Of a DNA stretch of 64,000 nt, positions 62,283 through 64,000 are shown piece after piece. Location of the stretch: positions 62,001-126,000 of the forward strand of contig NZ_JABXKK010000089.1 in assembly GCF_017115045.1 (NCBI RefSeq). Reading direction: 5' to 3'. The notes below the pieces were generated by a model that was not told the origin of the DNA, ran no database searches, and saw only the letters and a list, made by a program, of their open reading frames with translations. Made by a program: the position numbers and the translations under genes. Position 1 is the first letter of the stretch. Every line of letters begins with the position of its first letter. The DNA comes from Nostoc sp. NMS8. GTDB lineage: Bacteria > Cyanobacteriota > Cyanobacteriia > Cyanobacteriales > Nostocaceae.

Positions 62283-62663
62283 TTATTTCCCTGGAGCCTT
62301 CTTCTTCCCTGCCACTGTCTGCCTTCTGCCTCTACGGGTTCTGGCATTGGTGCGAGTTCTTTGGCCTCTGACTGGTAAGCCCATGCGATGACGACGCCCT
62401 CTGTAGGTACCAATGTCAACTAAGCGCTTGATGTTCAAAGACTCCAAGCGCCGCAAGTCGCCTTCAACTTGATAGTTGCTTTCTATTTCCCCTCTTAGGG
62501 CTGTCACATCGGCATCACTTAAGTCCTTAACGCGGATGTCTGGGTTCACACCAGTTGCCGCTATAATTTCTTGAGCGCGTGATAACCCAATTCCGTAGAT
62601 GTAAGTCAGACCGATCTCGACGCGCTTATCGCGTGGAAGGTCTACTCCGGCAATACGTGCCAC
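62283..62663 (-). CDS. rpsM: 30S ribosomal protein S13
   Basis: 126 aa. MARIAGVDLPRDKRVEIGLTYIYGIG and RGRRHRMGLPVRGQRTRTNARTRRG are conserved. The C-terminal lysines contact the P-site. It follows rpmJ. Confidence 0.97.
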   Translation of the reverse strand: MARIAGVDLPRDKRVEIGLTYIYGIGLSRAQEIIAATGVNPDIRVKDLSDADVTALRGEIESNYQVEGDLRRLESLNIKRLVDIGTYRGRRHRMGLPVRGQRTRTNARTRRGRRQTVAGKKKAPGK

Positions 62664-62778
62664 AATGAACTCTCCCTATTGTTCTCGCAATTACTGTTGG
62701 TTAGAAAAACGTGATTAATCGCGTCTTTTCGTTTTAATGATGATATGCGTCCTGCAACTCACTCTGTTGGTAAGAGTG

Positions 62779-62892
62779 TTATCCTTGACGTTGTTTGTGC
62801 TTGGGGTTCACGCAAATCACCATGACGCGACCACGACGTTTGATCACGTTACACTTTTCACAAATTTTCTTGACTGAGGCTCTAACTTTCAT
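62779..62892 (-). CDS. rpmJ: 50S ribosomal protein L36
   Basis: 37 aa from ATG 62892 to a TAA at 62779-62781. MKVRASVKKICEKCNVIKRR and the end NPKHKQRQG carry the CxxC, C and H zinc-binding pattern (CEKC, C, H) of the C+ form of L36. Found by reading the gap between infA and rpsM. Confidence 0.96.
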   Translation of the reverse strand: MKVRASVKKICEKCNVIKRRGRVMVICVNPKHKQRQG

Positions 62893-63009
62893 GCCTTTTA
62901 TTTTTTGACTCCAAATATAAAATTATAGCATTTATAGGGAAAATAATCCAGTTAAATGACTAGTAAACAGTCAAAAAAATGGTTTTATGGTAAAATTCTC
63001 TACATATAC

Positions 63010-63234
63010 TTACTTCTTTCGTAGTCGATAGGTAATTCTGCCTTTGGTCAAGTCGTAGGGCGTTAACTCTACCTTGACGCGATCGCCGGGCAAAATCTTG
63101 ATATAATTTCGGCGAATCTTGCCGGAAATGTGTGCTAGCACGTTAAAGCCATTGTCCAAGTCAACGCGAAACATCGCATTGGGCAAGGACTCTGTAACCG
63201 TGCCTTCCATTTCAATCAAATCTTGCTTAGACAA
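63010..63234 (-). CDS. infA: Translation initiation factor IF-1
   Basis: 74 aa. [50 protein letters not shown] form the OB-fold. It covers the A-site during initiation. It lies between adk and rpmJ, as in related genomes. Confidence 0.97.
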
Positions 63235-63404
63235 TTTGTTTTTTCCTCAACTCAACAATTTCGTGTTCAGTTGCAGCGCTTCATCTGCAAAGAAACACAT
63301 TTTAAGAAATATATCAACAGTTTATTAATATATCTTAGCTAAAATTGATCTTTTTCTTGGGAGTGGGGAGTCGGGAATTATCTAGTCCCTACTTCCCCTC
63401 GTTT

Positions 63405-63959
63405 TCAGGAAGCGATTACCTTTTGTAGTTCATCAGTGACATCTTCTTGGGACTGATCGCCATTGACTGTTAGGAGTTTTTGGCGATCGCCATAATAATC
63501 AATTAAAGGTGCAGTTTCCGCGCGGTATACTTCTAAACGACGACGAATCACCTCTTCGGTATCATCTTTTCGTCCTCTAGCTAGCAAACGTTCGATGACA
63601 ATTTCATCTGGTGCATCTAAATTGACTACCCTTTCGCCACTTTGATGTATTGCTTCCAGTAACTTCTCCAGAAAAGCTGCTTGGGTCACTTTTCGGGGAA
63701 AACCATCCAGAATCCAACCATTTTTGGCATCTGGCTGGCTTAGGCGCTCCTGTACCAAGTCTTGCACTAGCTGGTCGGGTACTAACTCGCCGCTATCAAC
63801 ATAACTTTGAGCTTTGATTCCTAAAGGAGTTTGCTCTTTCATGGCTTGTCTTAATATTTCACCCGTAGAAATATGGGGAATATTCAAGTGTTCAGCCAAG
63901 GTTTGAGCTTGTGTTCCTTTACCCGCTCCAGGTGGCCCCAAGAAGATTAATCGCGTCAC
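63405..63959 (-). CDS. adk: Adenylate kinase
   Basis: 184 aa from a GTG at 63959. P-loop GPPGAGKGTQAQ, NMP-binding GEILRQAMKE and DGFPRKVTQA are intact. The LID is the short form (ARGRKDDTEEVIRRRLEVY) without zinc cysteines. It balances ATP, ADP and AMP. It starts 2 bp after the secY stop. Confidence 0.96.
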   Translation of the reverse strand: MTRLIFLGPPGAGKGTQAQTLAEHLNIPHISTGEILRQAMKEQTPLGIKAQSYVDSGELVPDQLVQDLVQERLSQPDAKNGWILDGFPRKVTQAAFLEKLLEAIHQSGERVVNLDAPDEIVIERLLARGRKDDTEEVIRRRLEVYRAETAPLIDYYGDRQKLLTVNGDQSQEDVTDELQKVIAS

Positions 63960-63961
63960 TA

Positions 63962-64000
63962 TTATTTCACCATTCCTTCATAGCGCTGAGATATGACATA
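63962..64000 (-). CDS. secY: Preprotein translocase subunit SecY, C-terminus only
   Basis: The last 12 codons and TAA (63962-63964) read YVISQRYEGMVK on the minus strand, the conserved end of cyanobacterial SecY. The rest lies beyond the window. Its place before adk supports the call. Confidence 0.85.
   Translation of the reverse strand, partial: YVISQRYEGMVK

Overview
The window looks like the chromosome of a filamentous, probably heterocyst-forming cyanobacterium of the Nostoc/Anabaena/Calothrix type. The evidence is the very frequent HIP1 octamer GCGATCGC, many heptanucleotide tandem repeats between (and twice inside) genes, a natF-natG-natH-bgtA amino-acid transport cluster, a lexA/argF pair, and the cyanobacterial tail of the ribosomal-protein supercluster (secY-adk-infA-rpmJ-rpsM-rpsK-rpoA-rplQ-truA-rplM-rpsI-rpmE-prfA). 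The species cannot be told from sequence alone.

Layout. 1-7.1 kb: a REC-EAL response regulator, a sorbosone-dehydrogenase-like lipoprotein, a cupin, a HEAT-repeat protein, a GNAT acetyltransferase, two small membrane proteins and an AmpG-like transporter. 7.2-22.2 kb: a DNA phosphorothioation (Dnd) island. On the minus strand it has a Dnd-associated methyltransferase, dndE, dndD, a Uma2-type nuclease gene and dndC. Diverging from dndC are dndB and a second DGQHR-domain gene. Then come a Dnd-associated protein 4 gene, a perfectly phased 53-bp tandem array, a Uma2 remnant, a second SMC/Rad50-like ATPase coupled to a 57-codon ORF, a MITE, and an SF2 helicase of the Dnd restriction type. No dndA and no dndF-G-H genes are seen, so the sulfur donor must come from elsewhere and restriction would have to use a non-canonical module. 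The helicase lies directly downstream of lexA, which has a clear LexA box.

22-38 kb is mostly housekeeping: lexA, argF, tRNA-Thr, a LysR regulator diverging from a methyltransferase, the natFGH-bgtA transporter, a YbjN protein, a DUF3318 protein, queE, a STAS-sugar transferase fusion, a DUF697 GTPase, initiator tRNA-Met, an asparaginase, a CGLD27-like gene and rsfS. 38.8-48.6 kb holds two glycosyltransferases, an orphan C5 DNA methyltransferase, deoC, recO, an MFS transporter, a DUF29 gene, a matrixin-like protease and secG. 48.7-56.6 kb has gpmI, an ABC-F ATPase, a DUF2887 gene, small hypothetical or decayed genes, a broken IS630-family element and an XRE regulator with tandem operator-like dyads. 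56.7-64 kb is the translation/transcription operon, read on the minus strand from secY at the right edge.

The strongest biological story is the Dnd island. DndC, DndD and DndE would make the sulfur modification, DndB and its paralogue would regulate it, and the second ATPase, the small protein and the helicase are candidates for the restriction side. The helicase may be tied to the SOS response through lexA. The insertion of repeats into coding sequence (GNAT, recO, the DUF697 GTPase) is a second theme.
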